A DNA stretch of 42,022 nt from Nostoc sp. FACHB-973 (GCF_014698115.1 NZ_JACJSJ010000075.1:1-42022), one strand, 5' to 3'. Positions 24,951 to 33,562 are shown, counted from the stretch's first letter. Notes: generated from the sequence alone by a model not told the origin. Numbers and translations: made by a program.

Positions 24951-25334
24951 CAATTATCATCTGACAAAAAAGCCTTCTTGGAAAACACGATAATTACCGT
25001 TTACGGATTTCCAACAAATAAATTATCAAATTTTATAGGGTGTGTTATGCCATAGGCTAACGCACCTTTAACTTAAGATTTATCGACACTCTACAAGATA
25101 CTATACGTTTACCTAGAGAAGAGTGCCAGGAGGATAAACAGAAAAATTCATAAATCATTTGGGAATGTTATTTGCTTATTAAATGCATATTTGCTTTATA
25201 TATCTTACATCTTAAATTTAAAGATAACTAAAGATAACTATTGATTATTGTGAATTCCGCCAAGATAAACGAGAAATGAGTTTCACAAAACTGTATGCTG
25301 TTACTCAGCCTTCTCATGTAGAGAAATTTGTTAT
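24951..25334. other. Intergenic region with one small hairpin
   Basis: 384 bp without a credible gene. GGTGTGTTA (25039-25047) pairs with TAACGCACC (25058-25066) at 8 of 9 positions; this is a short repeat type common in these genomes, and here it lies 88 bp after the tldD stop. The second half should carry the promoter of the next gene. Confidence 0.5.
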
Positions 25335-26738
25335 ATGAATAAAACTTCAGCGAAGCAAAAAAATGCAGACTTTTCCCTGCTTGGCAGAAATAATTTTAGA
25401 GTTACAAAGAAACAGATTTTATTTAGTAGTCTCATTCTATTCTTTGGTTTGCTAGGATTGGGTGGTTTCTGGTTCCAATCAAGATATAAATTTGATAATC
25501 AGATGACCGTCAAATTACAAGAATTATCTAATGTCGATTATCCAGCCAATCCCGCCCCATTAGGCAAAAACTTTCAAAGATATACCAACCGCAAATTAAC
25601 AATTATCAAGAGAGATGAGACACATTTCGATTTTGTGCTGGAGCCAACAGACAAAAAAACAGCAAAAATAGTTATCAAAAATGTTGATTTAGAGCTATTA
25701 GTTCCCAAAGCACCCGCATGGGTTAAAAAAGATGAAGGTTTAGAAGTAATCGCTTTGACAGATAGGGAATGGAACAGACAACAAGTTAGTTTTCCGGCAA
25801 ATTCGCAAAATATAGAAATTGTTGGAGGAGATGGTTTTGAAAAGCAAAATATCGTTGAAATTGCTTTAGCTAACAATTGCTTAAATGCAGGATATTGGGA
25901 AATTTTACTCTTTACTAAAGAGGATAGTAATAAAACCCTTTATTATCAAAGCTGGTTTACCTTCCCAATGGGACATTATAAAAATATTTTTGAAAAAATT
26001 AATAATATTTCTTATTGGCGGCACTGGTGGAGATTAGAACATTGGCAAGATCCAAACGGCACAATAGTCAAGACCGATCTTCTGAGAAATGTAATCGATG
26101 AAAAACAAGTAGCAAGTCAATTTCCATTAGACGAAAAGATCATCGTGGCGGGAGAGCAAAGTAGAAAAGTTAGAACTACCTTAGCGAAGGGTATCACAAC
26201 TTGGAGAGATTTTTACGATAACAACAATGAAATAAAATTCGCCAGTTTTCGTCCGCCGGGATTCTACGATCAAAATAAGCCCTGGGGAAATCAATACTGG
26301 AGAATAGGTAAATTTGAAAAAGCGATTTTCAGGAACATTAAACCGATTGGTATTGAGTCAAATTTACAAGAAATTGAGTTAGTATTCACAGACACTAAGA
26401 ATGGTGAACAAAATAGATTATTCATCAGTGGTGTTAATCTCAAAAAGCTTCCTCAATTGCCTGTAGAAGACTATTCTAAAGGCTTATATATGCCAATGGG
26501 AATTGGGATACCTCCGTTTTATCAAAGCTACGAAGAATTAACCAAGAATCATCCAGATGTTAGCCCCTTCTTTAGTGTGTTACTAGATTCACAGGATCGG
26601 TGGATAGATCATCATCACTTAGCAGTTGATGGTTCAGTGATGCACCTTGATAAAGAGAATCCAAATCTGTTACATATTTACTTGTTATCCTACGAAAGGA
26701 ATACTTTAATAGCTCATTTTTTGCTTAATTTGGAATAG
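25335..26738 (+). CDS. Membrane-anchored protein of unknown function
   Basis: The 467-residue protein has a single hydrophobic segment near 28-47 (ILFSSLILFFGLLGLGGFWF), with a basic cytoplasmic tail before it. This predicts an N-in membrane anchor with the large domain in the periplasm. The soluble part is rich in aromatic residues and Trp-containing blocks (YWRHWWRLEHWQDPNGTIVK, RPPGFYDQNKPWGNQYWRIG, GLYMPMGIGIPPFYQSYEEL). I recognise no family and see no catalytic motif. It stands alone, with a short-repeat tract after its stop. Confidence 0.8.
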   Translation: MNKTSAKQKNADFSLLGRNNFRVTKKQILFSSLILFFGLLGLGGFWFQSRYKFDNQMTVKLQELSNVDYPANPAPLGKNFQRYTNRKLTIIKRDETHFDFVLEPTDKKTAKIVIKNVDLELLVPKAPAWVKKDEGLEVIALTDREWNRQQVSFPANSQNIEIVGGDGFEKQNIVEIALANNCLNAGYWEILLFTKEDSNKTLYYQSWFTFPMGHYKNIFEKINNISYWRHWWRLEHWQDPNGTIVKTDLLRNVIDEKQVASQFPLDEKIIVAGEQSRKVRTTLAKGITTWRDFYDNNNEIKFASFRPPGFYDQNKPWGNQYWRIGKFEKAIFRNIKPIGIESNLQEIELVFTDTKNGEQNRLFISGVNLKKLPQLPVEDYSKGLYMPMGIGIPPFYQSYEELTKNHPDVSPFFSVLLDSQDRWIDHHHLAVDGSVMHLDKENPNLLHIYLLSYERNTLIAHFLLNLE

Positions 26739-26746
26739 ATGCATCA

Positions 26747-26779
26747 GAAGTCAGGAGTCAGAATTCAGAATTTAGGAGT
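26747..26779. repeat. AGTCAGGAGTCAGAATTCAG-type repeat
   Basis: A short interspersed repeat lies between the convergent ends of the membrane-protein gene and the truncated protease gene. It belongs to the same family as 13838-13879 and 8961-8990. It ends 10 bp before the premature end of the protease frame, which suggests it is linked to that truncation. Confidence 0.65.
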
Positions 26780-26788
26780 TATACTATT

Positions 26789-27106
26789 TCACTTTAATAA
26801 TGATACAAACACGTGGGGAAAATATCGGCGACCATCAACGGTCATAATCGTCAGTTTTTCGCTAAATCCGACTACGTGCCAATTTGTCAGCACTGTATAA
26901 ATTTGACCTTGACGCCGCACAATCACACCAGATCCTGATGCTGAACCTGTGAAAATCCGAACTGTGGTTTGGCGGGCGATTTGTTCGATTTCTGACCTCG
27001 CTACATCAGTTGCGATCGCCGGACGAATTTCGGCTATGCAATTGAGGGGATGAGGGATTAAAATCATGCCAATACTCAGTCGCAGCAATCCCCGCATCAA
27101 TGACAT
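26789..27106 (-). pseudogene. Trypsin-like serine protease, C-terminally truncated
   Basis: The 105-residue product has a signal-like N-terminus (LLRLSIGMILIPHPLNCIAE), then the first strand pair and the catalytic His of a trypsin-like peptidase: TVRIFTGSASGSGVIVRRQG followed by TVLTNWHVVGFSEKLTI. It stops shortly after GRRYFPH, so the catalytic Asp and Ser are missing; complete relatives are several times longer. A short-repeat tract lies immediately beyond the stop. The start follows the COP23 gene stop directly, so the pair forms an operon, a common arrangement in Nostoc relatives. Confidence 0.75.
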
Positions 27107-27688
27107 TTATAATTCCCTGGTTGTGTTGGAGTCTGGTTGCTGCGGTGTAGGTTCGGAGTTATTAGGAGACACTACGGGAGTTTCATCACTACCCAAGCGG
27201 CTACTGACATCGATATAAGGAATTTCACCACTTTCATAAAGTGAAGGCGCCCCGGCTTGACCTTCACGCCAAGCTAGGAGATTATTCAGTGTTTTTACGG
27301 CATCTTGCCCTGGCTTGAGGGTAAAAATGAGTCCTTCACAGCGACCGTTTACTTGGCTTGCGGTACAAACTACCCGCTGGCGATTCATGATACCCACAGT
27401 AATTAACTTCAGCTGCTTTTGTTGGCGGTAAGTTTCTAAACGACCACTCACTTCTTGACAGCGGGTCAGTGAGTCGTAACCACCTTTTTCAAAGAAACTA
27501 GAAGTCCAGCGAATCCAAGGTTCTAGACCACCATCAGAATTGCGGTACATTGTAATCGGTTTCCCTGTGGAAGTATCGCAGTAAAAACCTTTGGCATTTT
27601 GTGCCCAGCCCGGTTGCTGTACATTGCTAACTGCACTAATGGCGATCGCACCCGTTGCGAGAATTACTCTCAAAAAGGAGAATTTCAT
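27107..27688 (-). CDS. COP23-domain exported protein
   Basis: I place the start at the ATG at 27688 (193 residues), giving the signal peptide MKFSFLRVILATGAIAISAV with cleavage near PGWAQ. The frame is open back to 27727. The mature part has FYCDTSTGKPITMYRN, WIRWTSSFFEKGGYDSLTRC, VGIMNRQRVVCTASQVNGRC and LIFTLKPGQD, the COP23 domain first described from a circadian oscillating cyanobacterial protein, with conserved cysteines. The C-terminus is a Pro/Ser/Thr-rich tail. The next gene on the strand is the protease fragment, starting at the adjacent base. Confidence 0.86.
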   Translation of the reverse strand: MKFSFLRVILATGAIAISAVSNVQQPGWAQNAKGFYCDTSTGKPITMYRNSDGGLEPWIRWTSSFFEKGGYDSLTRCQEVSGRLETYRQQKQLKLITVGIMNRQRVVCTASQVNGRCEGLIFTLKPGQDAVKTLNNLLAWREGQAGAPSLYESGEIPYIDVSSRLGSDETPVVSPNNSEPTPQQPDSNTTREL

Positions 27689-27893
27689 AAACACCCTGTT
27701 GGCAAAGTAATAAAAAATACGTTTCACCTGATGGCTTATGAATATCGTTCCCAGGTAAAAAGTGCTTCTAACAAACCATCAGGTGAAAATTTAAAACTTT
27801 ACCACATCTTAATTTTATCTAGCATTTATACTGATTTTTGGATAAATTAAACTATAAAATACTACTCAATACTAGAGGTTTCATTTGAATTAA

Positions 27894-27921
27894 GTAGGGG
27901 CGCACAGCTGTGCGCCCCTAC
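27894..27921. repeat. 28-bp perfect palindrome (family copy 3)
   Basis: GTAGGGGCGCACAG joins its exact complement CTGTGCGCCCCTAC. It lies between the divergent COP23 gene and the 3' end of the small HTH gene. At one symmetric pair of positions it has C-G where copy 2 has A-T, so the palindrome is maintained. Confidence 0.85.
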
Positions 27922-27957
27922 GAAGGTATGCGTTGCGTTCCACTCAACTAGAATGAA

Positions 27958-28176
27958 CTATAAAAGTGGTCTGGTTCTAGCTCTATAATCCATCAAGGCT
28001 CCTTGGCTAATTACAGTCCGCCCGTTTCTTCTGGTAGTGGGAATCTGTCCTCTTTGGAGAGCCATGTATAGAGTACTCTGGTCTACACCCAAAAATCTCG
28101 CTGCTTGTACAAGTGAAGTACCCTGCTGAAGGATACTCCCTCTTCTTCTGTTCCTAATTAATGAGGGGCGTATCAT
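27958..28176 (-). CDS. Small helix-turn-helix (excisionase-like) protein
   Basis: The 72-residue protein has a helix-turn-helix of the MerR/excisionase type: TSLVQAARFLGVDQSTLYMA followed by QRGQIPTTRRNGRTVIS, the wing. Such proteins act as small DNA-binding regulators or recombination directionality factors. No integrase is near it, so a regulatory role is as likely. It is divergent from the first ArsR-type gene, and its upstream region abuts that gene's operator array. The start is the ATG at 28176. Confidence 0.78.
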   Translation of the reverse strand: MIRPSLIRNRRRGSILQQGTSLVQAARFLGVDQSTLYMALQRGQIPTTRRNGRTVISQGALMDYRARTRPLL

Positions 28177-28294
28177 GGCGAAATGTAAAGAACAACTTAA
28201 GAAATCTCAATTTTCTCCGAAAAAAATCTAAGAATTAACATTAATTCACAATTGGCAAAGACAAAGCAATGCTGTGTCAGAAGAGGACAGCAAA

Positions 28295-28336
28295 GCTAAT
28301 TTGATTTTTTTCTAATTAGATTGAAATCTAATTTGA
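28295..28336 (+). promoter_or_regulatory. Operator array of three 10-bp sites, 16-bp spacing
   Basis: GCTAATTTGA (28295-28304), TCTAATTAGA (28311-28320) and TCTAATTTGA (28327-28336) are spaced exactly 16 bp apart, and the last ends 12 bp before the ATG at 28349. The central site is a perfect palindrome. The same sites with the same spacing precede the second paralog. This is most simply an autoregulatory array of the ArsR-type proteins. Confidence 0.75.
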
Positions 28337-28348
28337 TTATAACAAATT

Positions 28349-28933
28349 ATGGAGAAAGAACAGTTTCAGACCCTGCTGCGATTTTTCAAAGCTTTAGCGG
28401 ACGAAAGCCGATTGAAGATTGTAGGTATCCTGGCGAATCAGGAGTGCAGCGTCGAAGAATTAGCTGTGTTACTGCAACTCAAAGAACCGACAGTATCCCA
28501 TCATCTAGCAAAACTTAAGGAACTAAATTTGGTCACTATGCGCCCTGAGGGTAATAGCCGTCTGTACCAGTTGGATAGCGACGCTTTGCAAAGTATCAGC
28601 AAGCAAATTTTTACACCTGAGCAAATTGCTTCTTTGATTAAGGATGTGGATACAGAAGCTTGGGAAAACAAAGTATTGAAAAACTATTTTGAAGGCGATG
28701 TCTTTGAGAACAACTCCGTCCAACGCCTCAAAGAAATCCCTGCTAGTCGCAAAAAGCGCTTAGTAATTCTCAAGTGGTTAGCAAATAGATTTGAAATTGG
28801 GGTTCAGTATCCAGAACGTACAGTCAATGATATTCTCAAGCGCTACCATCCTGACTACGCCACCCTACGACGGGAATTGATCGGCTACCAGCTAATGCAG
28901 CGAGAGAATGGGATTTATTGCCGTTCGGACTGA
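28349..28933 (+). CDS. ArsR-type regulator with DUF2087 domain (paralog 1)
   Basis: The 194-residue protein has an ArsR-type winged helix (FFKALADESRLKIVGILANQ, SVEELAVLLQLKEPTVSHHL with the recognition helix, RLYQLD wing) and a C-terminal DUF2087-type domain (IPASRKKRLVILKWLANRFE ... YPERTVNDILKRYHPDYATL). No metal-binding CxC motif is visible in the recognition helix; the single Cys is in the QECSVEE stretch. It sits directly upstream of a close paralog, and both have matching operator arrays, so they probably regulate themselves and each other. Confidence 0.9.
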   Translation: MEKEQFQTLLRFFKALADESRLKIVGILANQECSVEELAVLLQLKEPTVSHHLAKLKELNLVTMRPEGNSRLYQLDSDALQSISKQIFTPEQIASLIKDVDTEAWENKVLKNYFEGDVFENNSVQRLKEIPASRKKRLVILKWLANRFEIGVQYPERTVNDILKRYHPDYATLRRELIGYQLMQRENGIYCRSD

Positions 28934-28955
28934 TCGGTGATGTGGTTGAATTAAT

Positions 28956-28997
28956 TAAAATTAGATATACTTCTAATTAGATATTCGTCTAATTAGA
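28956..28997 (+). promoter_or_regulatory. Second operator array, same motif and spacing
   Basis: TAAAATTAGA (28956-28965, 8 of 10 matches to the consensus), TCTAATTAGA (28972-28981) and TCTAATTAGA (28988-28997) lie 16 bp apart, and the last ends 8 bp before the ATG at 29006. The array mirrors the one upstream of the first paralog and was probably duplicated with the gene. Confidence 0.75.
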
Positions 28998-29005
28998 ACT
29001 TAGTT

Positions 29006-29596
29006 ATGCAACCACAACAACTTAATATCTTGCTGGGCTTTTTCAAGGCGTTAGCAGACAATAGTCGATTGAAGATAATAGGTATTTTGGCGAATGAGGA
29101 GTGTAGCGTTGAAGAGTTGGCGGTACAAATGCAACTCAAGGAGCCGACGATATCCCATCATTTGACAAAACTTAAGCAGCTAAATTTGGTGACAATGCGC
29201 TCTGATGGCAATAGCTATCTATATCAATTAGATAACGACGCTTTGCAAAGTATCAGCAAGGAAATTTTTACACCTGATAAAATAGCAAGTCTGATAGAAG
29301 ATATGGGTACTGAAGATTGGGAAAGCAAAGTTATGAAAAACTATATAGAAGAGGATAGGTGTAATCAAAACTCCGTCCAACGCCTCAAAGAAATTCCTGC
29401 TAGTCGCAAAAAGCGGTTAGTTATTCTCAAGTGGTTAGCAAGTCAGTTTGAGGTAGGAATCAACTACCCGGAACGCCTGGTTAATGAGATTCTTAAACGC
29501 TACCATCCTGACTGCGCTACTTTACGACGGGAGTTGATTGGCTATCAGTTAATGCAGCGAGAAAATGGGGTTTATTGGCGTATGACACAGGTGTGA
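29006..29596 (+). CDS. ArsR-type regulator with DUF2087 domain (paralog 2)
   Basis: The 196-residue protein is clearly homologous to the gene just upstream along its whole length (FFKALADNSRLKIIGILANE, LKEPTISHHLTKLKQLNLVT, IPASRKKRLVILKWLASQFE, ATLRRELIGYQLMQRENGVY). The greatest divergence is around residues 105-122 and at the extreme C-terminus. It is a tandem duplicate with its own operator array. Whether the two proteins form heterodimers or sense different signals cannot be told from the sequence. Confidence 0.9.
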   Translation: MQPQQLNILLGFFKALADNSRLKIIGILANEECSVEELAVQMQLKEPTISHHLTKLKQLNLVTMRSDGNSYLYQLDNDALQSISKEIFTPDKIASLIEDMGTEDWESKVMKNYIEEDRCNQNSVQRLKEIPASRKKRLVILKWLASQFEVGINYPERLVNEILKRYHPDCATLRRELIGYQLMQRENGVYWRMTQV

Positions 29597-29652
29597 CAAC
29601 AAGATCGAAGACCAAATTTTGTGGCAGGCATTTAGCTTTTAAAAGCTGCTAC

Positions 29653-31644
29653 TTAGACTCCTCGAATTGGAATTGCAATTACAAACTCTGTGCCTTGTCC
29701 AGGTGATGAAATACACCGTAAATATCCCCCATGTTTTTCAGTAATAATTTGGTAGCTAATTGATAGTCCCATACCAGTTCCTTTACCAACTGACTTAGTG
29801 GTGAAAAAGGGGTCAAATATATGTGACTGGATTGCTTCTGGAATCCCTATACCATTATCTACAATCTGAATAACGACATTTTCATTCACCTGGGCTGAAG
29901 AAATGCGAATTATCGGATCTGGACAAAAACCATTTTGAAAAGCCTCTTCTAAAGCATCAATGGCATTTGCCAAAATGTTCATAAATACCTGATTTAATTG
30001 TCCTGCAAAGCATTGAATTTTTGGAATTTCACTATACTCTTTAATCACTGTAATTTTAGGGCGAGCGCTTTGGGATTTGAGGCGGTGTTGTAAAATCAAC
30101 AAAGTGCTATCAATTCCTTCATGAATATCAGCGTTTTTAAACTCGGCTTCATCCAAACGCGAGAAGATTCGTAAGCTCAGGACAATTTCCCGGATGCGAT
30201 TGGCTCCAATCTTCATCGAAGTCAACATTTTAGGCAAATCTTCTGTTAAATATTCAATATCAGCTTCTTGTTTAGCATTTTGAATTTCTGGTTCTGGGTA
30301 GGGATAATGTTTTTGATAAAGTTCCAGTAACCACAGTAATTGTTGAGTGTAATCATCAGTATGCTTAAGATTACCATAAATGAAGTTCACTGGGTTATTG
30401 ATTTCATGAGCAATACCAGCAACTAAATGTCCCAAAGAAGACATTTTTTCGTTCTGAATCAATTGGGATTGGGTACGTCTAAGTTCCTGTAAAGTGTGCT
30501 TGAGATCGATATTTTTTTGTCGCAGTGCTTGAGTTCTTTCTTCTATTTTTTCTTCTAGTGTTTGGCTATATAACTCTAGCTTTTGGTTCGCTTCATATTG
30601 TTCTGCTAGCAACCGTTTGACTTGTTGAATTAACTGGTTAAAGGAAATGGCTAATATTCCAACCTCATCTTCACTCGTTACCGGAGCTTGGAGATTAAAA
30701 TTAGATTCTTGAGTGACTCTTTGTGCAACATGTGTGACAGCTTTTAGGTGATGAGTAATTGTTCGCGCAATTAAAAATCCAACAACTCCTAAAATACTGC
30801 TTCCCAACAAAAACAACAGTCCTAAATGTTCCCATAACTTATATTGAGCAACCTCTAGCATCGATATCGAATACAACACTGTGGTTGTTAAAGACTGACT
30901 AGCTCCTGTAAATACGATGCTTTTAGCTAAATAGTTTTTGTTGTCAAGAGTGATTAGTATAGCAGGCAAATTAGGAGGAGGGAATTGCCAATTTTTACCC
31001 TTGATTGTTAATAAAGTTGCCGCAACTATACGATTTTGTCTATGGATAATCAGGTGTTTGGAGGAACCAGCAGCAATTTTTTGGAGTAGGGTATCGTCTA
31101 CTAAGTTACCAATAATAATTCCTCCCAAGAGTCCTGCTGATGATTTGATTCCATTTGTTACCACTTGGAGAACTTGTTGCTTGCCTTCTACATCTACCAA
31201 ATCGACTAAATGCGCTCCTTTGCTAGCAGTATTAGTAATTACTTTGTCTAGAAACTTGGCTTGACTCAATGAGTTATTCCGTAAATCTACAAGAACATTG
31301 CCTTGAGTATCGATTACCTTAATCCAATCCAATTTCAAAGTAGACTTTAGCGGTAGTAATATCTGCAAAAGCAAGCCTTGGTTACGCTGTTCAACAGCTT
31401 GATTCAGCATATCTCGATTAGCAATTAGCTCGATTTCAGTTTCCAGTGTTTGCTGTTCATACTGAAAATCCTGATTGACTCGTTCCGTAAAACTTTCGAT
31501 TTGTTGGCGAAAATTTTGATTCAAACTATCCGTGAACCAGTGTCCTATCACTACTAAGCCCAGCAGGAATATACTCAGACAAACTGCAAGCAGAGGTAGA
31601 ACAATTTTTTGGCTGAGTCTCATTCCTCTAAAAAATCTCTGCAT
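29653..31644 (-). CDS. Membrane sensor histidine kinase
   Basis: The 663-residue kinase has a transmembrane helix (about 14-36), a periplasmic sensor domain of the Cache type (about 40-275), a second helix (about 275-297), HAMP (about 297-350), a coiled coil, the phosphoacceptor helix with GHLVAGIAHEINNPVNFI (near residue 410), and the ATPase domain (NILANAIDALEEAF, VDNGIGIP, GTGMGLSISY). No response regulator gene is adjacent. It lies 13 bp downstream of a PstS-like lipoprotein gene on the same strand, so the two are probably co-transcribed and the lipoprotein may present a ligand to the kinase. Confidence 0.94.
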   Translation of the reverse strand: MQRFFRGMRLSQKIVLPLLAVCLSIFLLGLVVIGHWFTDSLNQNFRQQIESFTERVNQDFQYEQQTLETEIELIANRDMLNQAVEQRNQGLLLQILLPLKSTLKLDWIKVIDTQGNVLVDLRNNSLSQAKFLDKVITNTASKGAHLVDLVDVEGKQQVLQVVTNGIKSSAGLLGGIIIGNLVDDTLLQKIAAGSSKHLIIHRQNRIVAATLLTIKGKNWQFPPPNLPAILITLDNKNYLAKSIVFTGASQSLTTTVLYSISMLEVAQYKLWEHLGLLFLLGSSILGVVGFLIARTITHHLKAVTHVAQRVTQESNFNLQAPVTSEDEVGILAISFNQLIQQVKRLLAEQYEANQKLELYSQTLEEKIEERTQALRQKNIDLKHTLQELRRTQSQLIQNEKMSSLGHLVAGIAHEINNPVNFIYGNLKHTDDYTQQLLWLLELYQKHYPYPEPEIQNAKQEADIEYLTEDLPKMLTSMKIGANRIREIVLSLRIFSRLDEAEFKNADIHEGIDSTLLILQHRLKSQSARPKITVIKEYSEIPKIQCFAGQLNQVFMNILANAIDALEEAFQNGFCPDPIIRISSAQVNENVVIQIVDNGIGIPEAIQSHIFDPFFTTKSVGKGTGMGLSISYQIITEKHGGYLRCISSPGQGTEFVIAIPIRGV

Positions 31645-31656
31645 GATACATTCAAT

Positions 31657-32526
31657 TTATTTAGTAGGAAGAAAGCCATTATTTTTTAGTATTTTTTTGC
31701 CTTCTGAACTAAAGATAAAATCAATAAAATCCTGAGTGGCCGCTGAAGGTGCTTTTTCCCAGAGAATACCTATGTGACGAACCATTTGGTATTTACCGTT
31801 AGCAAAGTTTTGCGCTTGGGGAGCAACACCATTGAGATTGAGATGATTGACAGGCAATTTGTTGATGAGGGAAGATGCCAAAGAAAAAGTGCCGATGGAA
31901 TTAGGAGTACTTTGTAAGGTTTCGATCAATTCTCCCTCTTTGTTCAAAATCACAGCTTTAGTTGTGGTTTTATCGTCTCCCAAATAATATTTTCGCAATA
32001 ATTTTTTCGCTGACTCATCTTCGGGTCTATCTAACAGTACAATGTTTGCGTCAGCACCACCTAATTCTCGCCAATTGCTGATGTCACCTTTGTAAATTGC
32101 TTTTAATTGTTCGGATGATAAGTTGATAACATTTTTAACATTTTTATTCGTGGCAACAACTAACAAATCTTGTGCTATTTCCCGATATTGAATTTTACCG
32201 TTATCTTCTTCTGGTTTGAGTTCGTGACTGCTACCAGCGATGTCAATAATATCATTTTTTAAGGCTGCGATCGCTCCCTCGGATTGGCTATTGGAGATAA
32301 ACTCAATTTTGACATTTGTATTTTGAGATTGATAAGCTTGTGCTAAAAGTTTTAAAACAGTTACAGTTGAGCTAGAACCACCGATTTTGATAATTGTTTT
32401 GGCTTGAGAATCAGTTTTGTTGATAACTTGAGAAGAATTTGTTGGATCAGTCCATTGGATTGAAGTACAACTGCAAAGTGCAAAGAAAATAATTCCGATG
32501 ATTATTGAGTCAAAAATATTTTTCAT
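31657..32526 (-). CDS. PstS-like phosphate-type substrate-binding lipoprotein
   Basis: The 289-residue protein begins with a lipoprotein signal (MKNIFDSIIIGIIFFALCSC, cleavage before Cys18 or Cys20). Its mature part has the PBP-like fold of phosphate-binding proteins: IIKIGGSSSTVTVLKLLAQA, EGAIAALKNDIIDIAGSSHE, LSSEQLKAIYKGDISNWREL and a C-terminal FIFSSEGKKILKNNGFLP. No PstC, PstA or PstB gene is nearby. Its partner is the sensor kinase gene directly downstream, which points to a sensory rather than transport role. The bound ligand is likely phosphate or a similar oxyanion, by family only. Confidence 0.88.
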   Translation of the reverse strand: MKNIFDSIIIGIIFFALCSCTSIQWTDPTNSSQVINKTDSQAKTIIKIGGSSSTVTVLKLLAQAYQSQNTNVKIEFISNSQSEGAIAALKNDIIDIAGSSHELKPEEDNGKIQYREIAQDLLVVATNKNVKNVINLSSEQLKAIYKGDISNWRELGGADANIVLLDRPEDESAKKLLRKYYLGDDKTTTKAVILNKEGELIETLQSTPNSIGTFSLASSLINKLPVNHLNLNGVAPQAQNFANGKYQMVRHIGILWEKAPSAATQDFIDFIFSSEGKKILKNNGFLPTK

Positions 32527-32710
32527 AAATGAGTCTTGAAAGATGCAAAACTTGATATTTGGTCTAGGCTTTGATAGTTTAATATTCCCGAATACTCATA
32601 AAATTTAACAGGTAAGTGGGTAAGCAATGTAAAGACCGCATAAATTATTGATCAGGAGGCTTAAACAAATACTTTTACAGGTTTTATGGATGAATAATCG
32701 TGAATTACAA

Positions 32711-32741
32711 GATCCCCGACTTCTCTAGAAAGTCAGGGATC
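32711..32741. terminator. Hairpin downstream of the amino acid ABC transporter genes
   Basis: GATCCCCGACTT (32711-32722) pairs with AAGTCAGGGATC (32730-32741) with one C-A mismatch and a short loop. It lies about 39 bp after the livG stop on the minus strand. It belongs to a hairpin type frequent between cyanobacterial genes and probably ends the transporter transcript; a clear T-run is lacking. Confidence 0.55.
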
Positions 32742-32779
32742 TGTGGCCTTCATGAGCAAATATATTTTTACTCCGCAAA

Positions 32780-33562
32780 TTATTTTCCCAAATAAGCTTC
32801 GAGAACTTTGGGATTGGTTTGAATTTCTGCTGGCGTACCGTCAGCTAAATTTTGTCCTTCAGCAAGTACCCAAACACGATCGCACAATGACATAATGACA
32901 TCCATATTGTGTTCGATAATCAAAAATGTCATGCCATCTTGGCGGTTCCAAGTGAGAATGCGATCGCAAATATCATCAATTAATCTCGGATTTACCCCTG
33001 CTGCTGGTTCATCCAACAAAATTAACTTGGGATTAGTCATCAGTGCGCGTCCCATTTCCAACAGCTTGCGTTGTCCACCAGACAAACCACCAGCATAATC
33101 CTGGGCTTTTTTTGCCAAGCCCACGGATTCTAACAGAAACATTGCTCGTTCTTGCAGCTGCTTTTCTTCCTTGGCTACGATGTGCGGTTGCAACTGCACT
33201 TGCCAAAAGTTTTCACCTGTTTGTTTTTGCGCCGCCAACAGCATATTTTCTAACACCGACAACCGCGAAAGAGTCCGTGCAACTTGAAAGGTGCGTATTA
33301 CTCCCTGTTGGGCAATTTGATATGGTTGCAAATTGTGAATGGGTTCGCCATCAAAAATCACTCGTCCTTTATCTGGGCGGATAAAGTTCGAGAGTAAATT
33401 AAATAAAGTGGTTTTACCAGCACCATTGGGGCCAATTAAACCCGTGATGCTGCCTTTTGCAACTTCAATTTTCGCTTCATTGACTGCTTTAATACCACCA
33501 AAGCTTTTAGAAAGTCCAGTGGCTACTAGCAGAGGAAGTGGTGATGATTGGTTATTTACCAA
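32780..33562 (-). CDS. livG: ABC transporter ATPase, branched-chain/neutral amino acid type
   Basis: The 260-residue ATPase has Walker A GPNGAGKT, the Q loop, the signature LSGGQRKLLEMGRAL, Walker B LILLDEPAAGVNP and the switch His in IIEHNMD. The extra block after the signature and the ending LEAYLGK are those of the LivG subfamily, which in Anabaena includes the NatA neutral amino acid transporter ATPase. It overlaps the LivM permease gene by 11 bp. The second ATPase (LivF/NatE), the second permease and the binding protein are not in the window, so the transporter genes are scattered, as in other Nostocales. Confidence 0.92.
   Translation of the reverse strand: MVNNQSSPLPLLVATGLSKSFGGIKAVNEAKIEVAKGSITGLIGPNGAGKTTLFNLLSNFIRPDKGRVIFDGEPIHNLQPYQIAQQGVIRTFQVARTLSRLSVLENMLLAAQKQTGENFWQVQLQPHIVAKEEKQLQERAMFLLESVGLAKKAQDYAGGLSGGQRKLLEMGRALMTNPKLILLDEPAAGVNPRLIDDICDRILTWNRQDGMTFLIIEHNMDVIMSLCDRVWVLAEGQNLADGTPAEIQTNPKVLEAYLGK

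Noticed and set aside
27958..28176. Excisionase of an integrated element
   Set aside because: The fold fits, but there is no integrase, attachment repeat or other mobile gene near it, so only a small HTH protein is called.
31657..32526. Phosphate ABC transporter operon
   Set aside because: No permease or ATPase of the Pst type is adjacent; the neighbour is a sensor kinase, and the nearby ABC genes are of the LivG/LivM type.
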